Source of the DNA: Brevibacillus_F sp035644815
Lineage (GTDB): Bacteria; Bacillota; Bacilli; Brevibacillales; Brevibacillaceae
Length of the DNA: 64,000 nucleotides
Direction of reading: 5' to 3'
Assembly (NCBI GenBank): GCA_035644815.1
Contig: DASQNU010000134.1
Coordinates: forward strand, 1-64,000
Part shown: one piece after another, positions 25,025 through 33,911 of the stretch
Position numbering within the stretch: the first letter of the stretch is position 1
Layout of the letters: each line of letters opens with the position of its first letter
Notes under the pieces: model-generated
Database searches by the model: none
The model's input: the letters and a program-made list of their open reading frames with translations, nothing else
Told to the model about the DNA's origin: nothing
Program-made: the position numbers and the translations under genes

Positions 25025-26134
25025 TTAGCTACCCGCCAAGCGGAGCGCCTCGATGATTTTATGATGCGCCACCGAAAACGAGTACTGCTCCAACTCGTCT
25101 ATCCGTACAAAGCGAACGGCAGTCGCCAGATCTTCCTGTCCCATTGCCTCACACAAATAGACATGGAGTGTCCACTGCAAATGCGAAAAGGTATGCTGAA
25201 TCTGGGCAAGCGGCTTTTCTACCACCAATTCGACGCCGTAGCGCTGCGCGATCTGATCCGGCAGCACGTCTTCGGCCCACTTGATCTCGTCCGTTTCCAC
25301 CATCGGAAACTCCCACATGCCGGCAAGGAGACCTTTTTCCGGGCGTTTGTGGATAAGCACTTGATCCCCTTTTCGAATCACGGCCACCAAGTAAGTGACG
25401 GGGCGTGGAGCCTTCGCTTTGCCTTTGACCGGCAGCTCTCCCTGCACGCCTTCCCTTCTGGCCAGACAGTAGTCGAAAACCGGACAGGTCAGGCATTGCG
25501 GCGTACGCGGCACACAGACAAGCGCTCCCAGCTCCATCAGGGCCTGATTAAAGTCTCCCGCTCGCCCCTCTGGTATGACCTGACGGATCAGATGCTCCAG
25601 CTTGATTCGCGTAGCTGGTTTGGCGATGTCATCATCCATCAATAACAGACGGGAAAAGACACGCATGACGTTTCCATCGACCGCTGGCTCCGGCTTTTCG
25701 TAGGCAATGCTTAAAATCGCACCCGCTGTATAAGGACCGATACCTTTTAATTTGGCAATTTCCTCGGGGGTGTCCGGTACGATCCCACCATAGGTGGCTT
25801 TTACTTCACGGGCAGCCGCTTGCAAGTTGCGTACACGGGAATAGTAGCCCAGCCCTTCCCACGCCTTCAGCACCTCGTCCTCGGGCGCATCGGCCAACGC
25901 TTCGACAGTCGGAAACTTCTCCATGAAATTTTGGTAATAGGGCTTTACCGTTTCTACGCGCGTCTGCTGCAGCATGATTTCTGACACCCAGACACGATAC
26001 GGATCGCGGTTGATACGCCATGGCAGATCCCGTTTTTGGCTGTCATACCAGGCGAGCAAATCCTTGGAAAAACCAAACACTTGAAATTCTTCAGGCAGAC
26101 GATAGGATAACTCTTTCTTTTTTGAAGCGCTCAT
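25025..26134 (-). CDS. mutY: A/G-specific adenine glycosylase MutY
   Basis: 369 residues, full length. It removes adenine mispaired with 8-oxoguanine. The catalytic parts are all present: the helix-hairpin-helix with Gly-Pro-Tyr (LKGIGPYTAGAIL), catalytic Asp in VDGNVMRVFSR, the 4Fe-4S cysteines in CVPRTPQCLTCPVFDYC (C-x6-C-x2-C-x5-C), and a C-terminal NUDIX-like 8-oxoG recognition domain (VAVIRKGDQVLIHKRPEKGLLAGMWEFPM region, with HTFSHLQWTLHVY). The orthologue yfhQ is next to yfhP in B. subtilis, as here. Confidence 0.96.
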   Translation of the reverse strand: MSASKKKELSYRLPEEFQVFGFSKDLLAWYDSQKRDLPWRINRDPYRVWVSEIMLQQTRVETVKPYYQNFMEKFPTVEALADAPEDEVLKAWEGLGYYSRVRNLQAAAREVKATYGGIVPDTPEEIAKLKGIGPYTAGAILSIAYEKPEPAVDGNVMRVFSRLLLMDDDIAKPATRIKLEHLIRQVIPEGRAGDFNQALMELGALVCVPRTPQCLTCPVFDYCLARREGVQGELPVKGKAKAPRPVTYLVAVIRKGDQVLIHKRPEKGLLAGMWEFPMVETDEIKWAEDVLPDQIAQRYGVELVVEKPLAQIQHTFSHLQWTLHVYLCEAMGQEDLATAVRFVRIDELEQYSFSVAHHKIIEALRLAGS

Positions 26135-26150
26135 GATTCACTCCTGTGTC

Positions 26151-26444
26151 TTAAGAAACTTCTAAGGGACGAAACGCCCAGACATGAAGCTTGGCCGCTC
26201 CCCCTGCAATATGTTCACAAAAAGAGGCGTCATTTTGCCTCCACGCTTTGATGGCTTCGTAATCTTCATGCGAATCGACGGTAAACATCTCTACAAACAA
26301 ATGTGGCTGCTCGATTCCCTCATACCAGCAATAGTTTTGGCCGCCGCGCGCTTCGATGCCATGCTTGATCAGTTCAATCTGCTCAAAATAGCTGTCCCGT
26401 TTCTCTTCTATCAGCTTGTATTCCATAAACACGGTGATGTTCAT
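26151..26444 (-). CDS. Hypothetical protein (97 aa), possible dimeric alpha-beta barrel
   Basis: 97 residues. A pattern of beta-alpha-beta units (NITVFMEYKL, SYFEQIELIKHGIEARG, HLFVEMFTVDSHEDYEAIKAW) suggests the ferredoxin-like fold of small monooxygenase/NIPSNAP-type proteins, an inference from the layout only. The ATG at 26444 follows AAGGAGG at eight bases, so earlier in-frame starts were dropped. It sits 16 nt upstream of mutY on the same strand, probably co-transcribed, and is divergent from yfhP. Confidence 0.7.
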   Translation of the reverse strand: MNITVFMEYKLIEEKRDSYFEQIELIKHGIEARGGQNYCWYEGIEQPHLFVEMFTVDSHEDYEAIKAWRQNDASFCEHIAGGAAKLHVWAFRPLEVS

Positions 26445-26624
26445 CGACCATGCCTCCTTGCTCGTAATGCGGAACCCCTTCCATCGTACAGGAGACATTC
26501 TTTTGAGACAAGCCTAAGTCGCTTTTTTTCCTCTGCAGGAATAGTGTTTGACCCTTTCACGCGTTATAATAGTAGGAGTATGTACCTTGCCTCTTGTTCG
26601 GATCAAAGGAGGAACGCACGCTTC

Positions 26625-27626
26625 ATGGATACCGCTACTCATTTTGCAATGGGGTTTGGGCTGGCAGGGCTCGCCCATCTCGATCCTCTTGTGGCGCAGA
26701 CACCTGGGTTGGCCGAAGCGGTGATGATCGGTACCGTCATTGGCTCACAAGCTCCGGATCTGGACGGTTTTACCCGCCTGTTCGGCAGCGCTGCCTATAT
26801 CCGCCATCATCGTGGAATGTCTCACTCCATCCCCGCTCTTTTTGCCTGGACAATAGCCACATTTGGGTTCATTCAATTCTTCATGCCGCAAACCGCTTGG
26901 CTCCATTTGCTTGCCTGGTGTTTCCTTGCCGTCTGTTTGCATGTATTTGTCGACCTGTTTAATGCTTACGGTACACAAGGGCTGTCCCCCTTCAACCGGA
27001 AATGGATTGCCTTGAATGCCATATTCATTTTTGACCCCTTTATCTTTTTGCTGCATCTCGTCGGCTTCATGCTCTGGATGGCCGGAGCAAATCCCGGTAT
27101 CACTTTCCTCTGGATCTATCTGCTCCTTGCCTGTTACTACATCGTGCGCATCCAAGCTCGGAACAAAGCACGGCAACAGGTAAAAGATATCGTGGGGCTG
27201 AAAGGGAGCTATACTGTTTTCCCTACGCTTTCCTGGAGTCAGTGGACCTTTTTGGTGAAAACCGATACGCACTGGCATGTCGGGGAGCTGAATAATGGCG
27301 ATGCTTTGATTTTCGATACACTGGCGATTAAACCAACCAATGAATTGGTGAACCTAGCCAAGAAGGATCACAAGGTAAAATCGTTCCTTTCCTTTGCCAA
27401 CTATGTACACGTCGAGGTCAAGGAGCAGCCTTTTGGCTATGAGATCAGGTGGGTGGATCTGCGCTATCGGGCCCGCTTTCAGCGTAAGAGCCAATACATG
27501 TTCATCGCTGTCGTCTATATGGATAAGGAAAAAAACATTCGGGATTCCTTCGCCGGTTGGATCCATCGCGGGGAAGAGCAGCTTGCCAAAAAGCTTGATC
27601 CGGAAAAAGAGATACAGTTGAATTAA
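26625..27626 (+). CDS. yfhP: Membrane-bound metal-dependent hydrolase, YfhP/YdjM family
   Basis: 333 residues. The YdjM-family signature is complete: MDTATHFAMGFGLAGLAH at the start, GSQAPDLDGF, HHRGMSHSIPAL, and DLFNAYGTQGLSPFN, with conserved His and Asp residues that likely bind a metal. About five membrane segments lie in residues 10-180 and a soluble region of about 150 residues follows. B. subtilis yfhP lies beside mutY (yfhQ), supporting the name. The start is preceded by AAAGGAGG. No substrate is known. Confidence 0.9.
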   Translation: MDTATHFAMGFGLAGLAHLDPLVAQTPGLAEAVMIGTVIGSQAPDLDGFTRLFGSAAYIRHHRGMSHSIPALFAWTIATFGFIQFFMPQTAWLHLLAWCFLAVCLHVFVDLFNAYGTQGLSPFNRKWIALNAIFIFDPFIFLLHLVGFMLWMAGANPGITFLWIYLLLACYYIVRIQARNKARQQVKDIVGLKGSYTVFPTLSWSQWTFLVKTDTHWHVGELNNGDALIFDTLAIKPTNELVNLAKKDHKVKSFLSFANYVHVEVKEQPFGYEIRWVDLRYRARFQRKSQYMFIAVVYMDKEKNIRDSFAGWIHRGEEQLAKKLDPEKEIQLN

Positions 27627-27627
27627 C

Positions 27628-27666
27628 AAAAAGGCGTGATCCGCTCCGACGCGGCCACGCCTTTTT
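27628..27666. terminator. Bidirectional terminator between yfhP and the CDF transporter
   Basis: AAAAAGGCGTG pairs with CACGCCTTTTT, an eleven-base stem, working on both strands. Confidence 0.88.
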
Positions 27667-27680
27667 GTTGTTTTGATGGT

Positions 27681-28577
27681 TTATACCTTTGCCATTTTTC
27701 GTTTGGCCGGCTCAACGTGGATGTATACACGCTCGATGCCTTCTTTGCCAATCAATCTTGATTCCACACGCTCTGTCAATTCATGGCTCTCGACCACGGT
27801 CAGATGATGGTCAACGCCGATCGTCACATCCACATGGACCGCGCTCCCTTGATAACGGGCTCGAATATCCTTGACCTCGTGAATGCCGTCGATCTGCTCA
27901 ATCTGTTCTTCGATCTCGGCCAATCGCTTGGCATCGAACCCATCCATCAAGGAATGAATGGCCTCGTAGCCAACCTCCCAAGCCGTGCGCAAGATCAGTC
28001 CTCCGATGATGACTGCTAATACCGGGTCTGCCCAGTACCAACCGAGCTGTGCGGCTCCAATACCGAGCGCCGCTCCTAGGCTGACCCATGCATCCGAGCG
28101 ATTATCGTAAGCTGCCGCTAGCATTGCAGCATTATTTGTTTTTTTCGCGATCCTTACATTGTATCGATATACGAAGAACATCACGATGGCCGAGGCAACC
28201 GCAATATACATCGCCAATGGCTCGGGAGCTGAACTGATCGGCCCTTGCAGGAAGGCGCCAATTGCTTCCTTCAGGACATCCACTCCAACGACTGCCATCA
28301 AGAAGGCAGCGATCAGCGATGCCATTGTTTCTGCCCGAACATGACCATAGCGATGATCATGATCGGCCGGCTTTTGGGCGATCCACATGCCCAGCAGGAT
28401 GACCAGGGATGCCAACACATCCGAGACATTGTTCCATCCATCCGCCATCAGTGCCTTCGCTCCTGTCGCCAGACCAAATAAGATCTTAGTGACAGACAGC
28501 AGCAAATAGGCGCAAATGCTTAGATAGACGCCCCTTTTCCCCATTTGGTAGCGATTCTCGTGTTGTTCTCCTAACAT
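27681..28577 (-). CDS. Cation diffusion facilitator (CDF) family metal transporter
   Basis: 298 residues from the ATG at 28577. Six membrane helices fill residues 20-205; the transport-site acids are visible in LMADGWNNVSDVLAS and, in helix 5, in AAYDNRSDAWVSLGA. The C-terminal cytosolic domain (from about 210) has a His- and Asp-bearing surface typical of CDF regulatory domains. It exports a divalent metal such as Zn, Mn, Co or Fe by proton exchange; which metal is not visible. GGAGG lies 12 bases upstream of the chosen start, a little far. Confidence 0.9.
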   Translation of the reverse strand: MLGEQHENRYQMGKRGVYLSICAYLLLSVTKILFGLATGAKALMADGWNNVSDVLASLVILLGMWIAQKPADHDHRYGHVRAETMASLIAAFLMAVVGVDVLKEAIGAFLQGPISSAPEPLAMYIAVASAIVMFFVYRYNVRIAKKTNNAAMLAAAYDNRSDAWVSLGAALGIGAAQLGWYWADPVLAVIIGGLILRTAWEVGYEAIHSLMDGFDAKRLAEIEEQIEQIDGIHEVKDIRARYQGSAVHVDVTIGVDHHLTVVESHELTERVESRLIGKEGIERVYIHVEPAKRKMAKV

Positions 28578-28779
28578 GCCAGCATACAACCTCCGTTCAA
28601 CAACAAACAGCAATGGAAAATCATTGCCTTCCTATACTAAAAAAGAAAGGTCATGTTAGTCCAGAGAAACGTTTTTGTGGTGGGGCAGGAAAGCAGGGGG
28701 AGGGAAAGAAAGTTGGTCGAAAGCAAAAAAAAATTCAGCGCCGGCCTCGGCCACCGCCAAACTTAGTGAGTCTGATTTT

Positions 28780-30027
28780 TTATGCGGACATGCCTTCCGC
28801 TTTTTCTTGCATAATTTGCAAATTCTTAGTCGTCAGCACCTTCTTCATCGGGATAAACAAACTTAGGCAAAGGACCGCACTCCCCAGGTAGACTGCAGGT
28901 ACTCCAACCCATTCGGCTATCATACCCGCGAGCAATGCTCCCAATGAAAGCGTCCCCCATCCCACCAGCCGATATGCAGCGTACACGCGACCAAGCAACT
29001 CATCGGGGATGAGACTTTGCCGGATGGTCGAGACCGCAACACTCCATGTCGCACCGCCAAAACCGCCTAAAAAAATGGCTGCTCCAACCAGCCAAACATT
29101 CGTCGTCATTGCCGGAACACTGAGCATTACGATGGTTCCAACAATATCAATCCCGAGCAACCACCTGCGCCCCAAAACCTTTTGAATCGGTGTTGTCATT
29201 GCCGCTCCTGCCAAACTGCCAGCCGCTAATGCAGTCAAGAGCATACTGTAGCCGAATTCATTCAGCCCCAATACGCCGGGCGCAACCGCATGTAATACGA
29301 GCAGAGAAAAAAAGGCACTCCAGCATGCGGACATGACAGCAACCATGATCGCCAAGGTCCGTAATATCCGTTGATTCCAAAGAAACCGCACCCCTTCGAT
29401 AATATCCTCGCGCATGGTGGTTCTCCCCGTTCTCGCTGCTTGGAAATTTCCAATCAGGAAAAAGAAGATCATGACCGTCAGAACATACATGAGTGAACCA
29501 GTGAGCACCGTCATCGAAATGCTGACGGAAATAAAGAAACCGGCTATTGGTCCACCCACAAAGCTGTTCATGATGTTTTCGATACTATAGATGCTTGCAT
29601 TTGCCCGTTCAAGACGATCTTTTGATACAACGGATGGCACCAGTGAACCGGATGCCGTGTCCGAAAATGTTTCACAGACTCCGTTAACAAAAGCAAGGAA
29701 GTAGAGGAGCTGGATCGTAAGCCAGCCTCCAAAGACAGCCAGAAAAAGGAGGGCCATGCCGACAGCACGTATTCCATTAACCAGCATGATCAATTTTTTA
29801 CGATCCACACGATCCACAATCGCTCCGATCGGCAAAGAAAAGAGCAGCCACGGTAATGTAGATAAAAAAGCTACTCCTGCTACCAGCGCAGGGGAAGTGG
29901 TCGCTTTCGCAGCTAACACTGGAAAGAGAAATTTACTGATTCCATCTCCCAGGTTGGAAGTAGCTGTTGCACTCCACAATGTCCAAAAATTTCTTCCCAT
30001 CCCCTTGCTGTCCTCTGGGATTTTCAT
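28780..30027 (-). CDS. MFS transporter (MFS_3-like exporter)
   Basis: 415 residues with about 12 helices. GAIVDRVDRKKLIMLVNGIRAV is the motif A loop after helix 2, and a second-half counterpart is present. Similar in type to macrolide or siderophore exporters, substrate unknown. It starts seven bases after GGAGGG. Its promoter (TTGAAT, 17 bases, TAAAGT) is overlapped by a palindromic operator, so it should be repressed until some ligand is present; the matching repressor gene is not adjacent. Confidence 0.88.
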   Translation of the reverse strand: MKIPEDSKGMGRNFWTLWSATATSNLGDGISKFLFPVLAAKATTSPALVAGVAFLSTLPWLLFSLPIGAIVDRVDRKKLIMLVNGIRAVGMALLFLAVFGGWLTIQLLYFLAFVNGVCETFSDTASGSLVPSVVSKDRLERANASIYSIENIMNSFVGGPIAGFFISVSISMTVLTGSLMYVLTVMIFFFLIGNFQAARTGRTTMREDIIEGVRFLWNQRILRTLAIMVAVMSACWSAFFSLLVLHAVAPGVLGLNEFGYSMLLTALAAGSLAGAAMTTPIQKVLGRRWLLGIDIVGTIVMLSVPAMTTNVWLVGAAIFLGGFGGATWSVAVSTIRQSLIPDELLGRVYAAYRLVGWGTLSLGALLAGMIAEWVGVPAVYLGSAVLCLSLFIPMKKVLTTKNLQIMQEKAEGMSA

Positions 30028-30062
30028 GCGCAGCCCTCCACACGGTCGTATTCAATAAAGGT

Positions 30063-30118
30063 CGTTACATTTACTTTACAAAACGTAACGATCAAATTCA
30101 ATATAGATAGTTACATTT
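30063..30118 (-). promoter_or_regulatory. Palindromic operator overlapping the MFS promoter
   Basis: CGTTAC (30063-30068) and GTAACG (30085-30090) form an inverted repeat over the -10 box (TAAAGT, 30073-30078, minus strand) with the -35 TTGAAT at 30096-30101. A third GTAAC copy lies at about 30110-30114 (plus-strand GTTAC). This is the placement of a TetR/MarR-type repressor site. Confidence 0.55.
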
Positions 30119-30191
30119 TTATTTGGAGTGTGCGCAAACATTGTGGTGGGGAAGGAAAGATAAATGGACTCTTCTCATACGAATACGCAAA

Positions 30192-30224
30192 AAACGGCAT
30201 ACCCCCTAAAGGGGCATGCCGTTT
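30192..30224 (-). terminator. Terminator after sodA
   Basis: AAACGGCATACCCC pairs with GGGGCATGCCGTTT (one G-T pair); on the minus strand a T run (GTTTTTTG) follows the stem. Confidence 0.88.
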
Positions 30225-30242
30225 ACGTACAAACTGTAAGTC

Positions 30243-30851
30243 TTATTTCGCTGCTTCGTAACGTTTGCTAACTTCATCCCAGTTCACTACGTTCCAGAAT
30301 GCTGCAATGTAGTCAGGGCGTTTGTTTTGATATTTCAGGTAGTAAGCGTGCTCCCATACGTCCAGACCGAGGATAGGAGTTTTGCCTTCCATCAATGGGC
30401 TGTCTTGGTTAGGAGTCGAAGTGATTGCCACTTTGCCACCGTCTACGATCAGCCAAGCCCAGCCAGAACCGAAGCGAGTGGTTGCTGCTTTTGCGAATTC
30501 TGCTTTGAAGTTATCGAAGCTGCCGAAAGCTGCATTGATTGCATCAGCCAATGCGCCAGTTGGTTCACCGCCACCGTTTGGTCCGATAATTTGCCAGAAC
30601 AATGTGTGGTTAGCATGTCCACCACCGTTGTTGCGAACAGCAGTGCGGATTGCTTCAGGAACTGCATCCAGGTTGCCGATCAGTTCTTCAATGCTTTTTC
30701 CTTGCAGATCTGCATGTGCTTCCAGAGCAGCATTCAGGTTGTTTACGTATGTAGCATGATGACGACCGTGGTGGATCTCCATGGTTTGAGCGTCGATATG
30801 TGGTTCCAGTGCATTATGTGCGTAAGGCAATTCAGGCAGTTGATGAGCCAT
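30243..30851 (-). CDS. sodA: Superoxide dismutase, Mn/Fe type
   Basis: 202 residues, full length. It converts superoxide to hydrogen peroxide and oxygen using Mn or Fe. Metal ligands are visible as the first His (HHGRHHATYV), second His in GGHANHTLFW, and the Asp and His of DVWEHAYYLKYQ. The residue pattern around the active site is that of the Mn enzyme, and sodA of Bacillus is manganese-dependent, but Fe cannot be excluded. It is monocistronic with a well-formed promoter and its own terminator. Confidence 0.96.
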   Translation of the reverse strand: MAHQLPELPYAHNALEPHIDAQTMEIHHGRHHATYVNNLNAALEAHADLQGKSIEELIGNLDAVPEAIRTAVRNNGGGHANHTLFWQIIGPNGGGEPTGALADAINAAFGSFDNFKAEFAKAATTRFGSGWAWLIVDGGKVAITSTPNQDSPLMEGKTPILGLDVWEHAYYLKYQNKRPDYIAAFWNVVNWDEVSKRYEAAK

Positions 30852-30892
30852 GTGAAATTCCTCCTTGATAATTGGGTTACTCTACCATATTC

Positions 30893-30921
30893 ATTATAAA
30901 CCAATCCTACCACTATCACAA
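30893..30921 (-). promoter_or_regulatory. SigA promoter of sodA
   Basis: On the minus strand TTGTGA, 17 bases, TATAAT. A perfect -10 box about 40 nt before the start codon. Confidence 0.75.
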
Positions 30922-31067
30922 CAAATACGTTGCAAAAGTTTCGTTAATATTTGCACTTGCTTCATCTGCCCGAATTTATGCCAGTAGCTCCCTTTCCTGT
31001 CCCACGGTATATTTCCCGAAGGCATTACCGATACTTAAAAATTATGACCCTATGGAGGTGCATCGCG

Positions 31068-31508
31068 ATGCGTTCCACATTTTGGGGAGCATTTCTGCTT
31101 GGCGTCGGCACGATTGGCATGTTGGACGGGATTGTGTTTCATCAGATTTTGCAATGGCACAGTGTGTATATGCATACCGATCGCTTTCATCAGATCGTGA
31201 GCGACGGATACTTCCATTTGTTCGTGACGATTATCATTTTTGGGGGTGCCCTCCTGCTTTGGAAAAGTGATCCCGACCATCCGTCCAGCAATAAACGGAC
31301 ATTTGCAGGGGGCGTGCTTTTTGGAGCGGGGCTGTTTAATTTTTTGGAAGGAATCATCAACCATCACATCCTGCAGATTCATCATGTCAAGTCAGGTCCT
31401 GAGCAGTTTACCTATGATATTGCGTTTGACCTCTCCGGGCTATTACTGATTCTTATCGGCTGGGGATTAAAGCGCAGTGCGGAGTATACAGGTTTTCGCA
31501 TGCGATAG
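31068..31508 (+). CDS. DUF2243 membrane protein
   Basis: 146 residues with four membrane helices. The conserved family pattern is MLDGIVFHQILQWHS near residue 18, FEGIINHH in the third helix (here LEGIINHHILQIHHVK) and a polar loop after helix 2. Histidines at the membrane face recur (HxxLQ...H), which suggests metal or haem contact but has not been shown for the family. GGAGG lies before the ATG. It stands alone between sodA and a TSUP exporter gene. Confidence 0.85.
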   Translation: MRSTFWGAFLLGVGTIGMLDGIVFHQILQWHSVYMHTDRFHQIVSDGYFHLFVTIIIFGGALLLWKSDPDHPSSNKRTFAGGVLFGAGLFNFLEGIINHHILQIHHVKSGPEQFTYDIAFDLSGLLLILIGWGLKRSAEYTGFRMR

Positions 31509-31611
31509 TATGTTGGTTCTTCTTATGGAACCGCATTAGATCTTGAAAAGAATGGGTGACGTGTTAGACTAAGTCTATCTATTCCATTCCATTGAAATCA
31601 GGTGAATCCAT

Positions 31612-32379
31612 GTGTTTGAACTAGACCTATCAACGATTCTGTTTTTAGCCTTGTTTGGATTTATCGCCGCATTCATCGACAGCTGTGTTGGGGGCGGCGG
31701 ACTTGTTTCTTTGCCTGCCTTGCTCGGTTTAGGGATCGACCCCTACTATGCGCTTGGTACGAACAAGCTTGCGGGAACCATGTCCTCGGCGACCAGCTCC
31801 ACTACTTTTATCAGCATGGGAAAGTACGACAAAAAGCTGATGCTGATCCTGTTTCCGGTCTCATTTCTGGGAGCCTTTCTCGGAACGAAAACGGTGCTGC
31901 TCGTTCCTGCTGAAATCATCCGGCCGCTTGTCATCGTCATGATGGTTCTGATCTTTTTTTATACGTTGAAAAATAAGAATTTTGGCAAAGACGCCAAGTT
32001 GAAAGGACTCACCAAATTCACCTTGGGCTGGGGCATTCCGCTTACCTTTATCATCGGATTTTATGATGGCTTCTTCGGCCCCGGCACAGGTTCCTTTTTC
32101 GTTTTTATGATGGTTCTATTGTTTGGCTATGATTTTGTCATCGGAGCAGGGAATGGACGCATCCTGAACCTGGCCAGCAATCTGGCGTCCCTCGGCGTCT
32201 TCATTTGGGAAGGAAAAGTGCTCTTCGTCATCGGTCTGACGATGGGTGTCGCCATGCTGGTAGGGGCGACTCTTGGCGCCCGAGTGGCGGTCAAAACCGG
32301 TGTCCGATATGTACGCCCGCTGTTCCTGATTGTATCAATCACGCTTATTTCCAAAATGGTCTACGAATTATTGATGTAG
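31612..32379 (+). CDS. Sulfite exporter TauE/SafE (TSUP) family permease
   Basis: 255 residues with about eight helices. The family motif is seen twice: GFIAAFIDSCVGGGGLVSLPALL at the N-terminus and GFYDGFFGPGTGSFFVF near residue 145. The family moves sulfite, sulfoacetate or other organosulfur anions; no flanking sulfur gene narrows this down. The start is GTG, with AGGTGA before it. A strong terminator follows. Confidence 0.9.
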   Translation: MFELDLSTILFLALFGFIAAFIDSCVGGGGLVSLPALLGLGIDPYYALGTNKLAGTMSSATSSTTFISMGKYDKKLMLILFPVSFLGAFLGTKTVLLVPAEIIRPLVIVMMVLIFFYTLKNKNFGKDAKLKGLTKFTLGWGIPLTFIIGFYDGFFGPGTGSFFVFMMVLLFGYDFVIGAGNGRILNLASNLASLGVFIWEGKVLFVIGLTMGVAMLVGATLGARVAVKTGVRYVRPLFLIVSITLISKMVYELLM

Positions 32380-32389
32380 AAACAACACA

Positions 32390-32415
32390 AAAAAGCACCG
32401 GGATTGGTGCTTTTT
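32390..32415. terminator. Bidirectional terminator
   Basis: AAAAAGCACC pairs with GGTGCTTTTT, extended by more T residues, between the convergent TSUP and GntP genes. Confidence 0.88.
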
Positions 32416-32438
32416 TTGTGTTCCCTCATCGTCACATT

Positions 32439-33911
32439 CTACAAGAAAATCAATCCGAGTATCGCTACTACGACGATTCCTACGATCCCTTGAACCAGCG
32501 TGGCCAGCGTCTGTGCTCGATACGCGGTCGTCAAAGGCATGCCGGAGAATTGCGTGACCACCCAGAAATAGGAGTCGTTGACGTGGCTTACCACCATAGC
32601 TCCCGACCCAATCGCCATGACGGTCAGCATTTGTCCGATCGGCACGGTGCCTATCATCGCGTCTAATCCCAAGGATGGCAGCAGCGGCATCATGATGGTC
32701 GAGGTAATGACCAGTGAAGCAGTTGAGCTACCTTGGGCCGTCTTGAGGACAGCGGCAATGACGAAGGCTAGGAAAAGGGCACCTACACCCACAAACGCCA
32801 CGTTACCATCGATCAATGTTTTTACATAATCGGCAATCGGAGTGGCCTTGATCACACCGCCAAGCGCACCGCCTGCTCCAGTGATCATGATGATGACGGC
32901 CGAATCAAGCAAACCTTGTCCCATCCACTTTGTAAGCGTTTCCTCGTTTCTTTTTGGCAATAATCCAAAAATGGCAAATAGCAATCCGACAAAAAGTGCG
33001 TTCACAGGGGCACCGAGAAACAGGAAGAGTTCACCTACAAACCCGCTCATCAATGGGATGTTCTTTCCTTCCGCGTCCACTCCAATTGGAAAGTTCGCAA
33101 AAGATCCCAAGGCCAGAAGAACGATCGGCACAAGCAAGGGGGCAAAAGCCGCGAATCCGGATGGCAGCTGACCAAACCTTGCCTTGTATTCTTCAAACGT
33201 TTCCGTTGCCTCATCCAGCTCAGAAGGGTATTTATCCGCTACTTTACGCGCCCAGATGTATCCCGCCAAGGCAACCGGAATGGATACGAACAATCCGATA
33301 ACAATGACCCAGAATAAGCCTTCTGGTCCAATCCCGACATTGGTCGCTGCGGCGATTGGTCCCGGTGTCGGAGGAACGAGTGTATGTGTCGCGTAAAGAC
33401 CTGTGGAAAGCGCAACTGCTAACGTGACGACATTCACGCCCGACTTCTTGGCCAGCGATTTTTTCAAGGACGAAAGAATGACATATCCCGAGTCGCAGAA
33501 AACCGGGATGGACACGATCCAGCCAATGATCGACATCGCCAGCGCCGGATGGCGATCGCCAAGCAGACGCAGGACAACCTCGGCCATTTTGACAGCTGCG
33601 CCTGAGTTTTCCAATATCTTTCCGATCAACGTTCCGAAGATGATAACCAGACCAATGCTGGTGATAATGCCGCCAAAACCACTAGTGATCGTTTGTCCAA
33701 TGTCTTTGATGATCGGCTTTTCAATGCCATTCAGCTTCCCGATCAAATTCGTGCCAAGCGCAAAAATATACGTCGCAGAAACAATGGATAAGAACGGATG
33801 GAGTTTCCACTTGGCCGTTGAAAACACGATAAACACGATACTTGCCAAAAGCAAAATCAGAATCACAGGTCCCAGTTGAATAACTGCTGGCTGAAGCGCA
33901 TCTTGACTCAT
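32439..33911 (-). CDS. GntP family permease (gluconate/glycerate type)
   Basis: 490 residues, slightly longer than the usual 440-450 of GntP, with about 12-14 helices. Conserved pieces are GGIITSIGLVIIFGTLIGKILE, DSGYVILSS, and HTLVPPTPGPIAAA, the GntP substrate pattern. The start overlaps the stop of the glycerate kinase gene by 4 nt, so the pair is translationally coupled, and glycerate (or a precursor such as glucarate) is the best guess for the substrate. Confidence 0.9.
   Translation of the reverse strand: MSQDALQPAVIQLGPVILILLLASIVFIVFSTAKWKLHPFLSIVSATYIFALGTNLIGKLNGIEKPIIKDIGQTITSGFGGIITSIGLVIIFGTLIGKILENSGAAVKMAEVVLRLLGDRHPALAMSIIGWIVSIPVFCDSGYVILSSLKKSLAKKSGVNVVTLAVALSTGLYATHTLVPPTPGPIAAATNVGIGPEGLFWVIVIGLFVSIPVALAGYIWARKVADKYPSELDEATETFEEYKARFGQLPSGFAAFAPLLVPIVLLALGSFANFPIGVDAEGKNIPLMSGFVGELFLFLGAPVNALFVGLLFAIFGLLPKRNEETLTKWMGQGLLDSAVIIMITGAGGALGGVIKATPIADYVKTLIDGNVAFVGVGALFLAFVIAAVLKTAQGSSTASLVITSTIMMPLLPSLGLDAMIGTVPIGQMLTVMAIGSGAMVVSHVNDSYFWVVTQFSGMPLTTAYRAQTLATLVQGIVGIVVVAILGLIFL

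Noticed and set aside
28613..28780. Short plus-strand frames between the CDF and MFS genes
   Set aside because: A purine-rich stretch creates ribosome binding site-like sequences, but the longest supported frame is only about 16 codons or runs antisense into the MFS gene.
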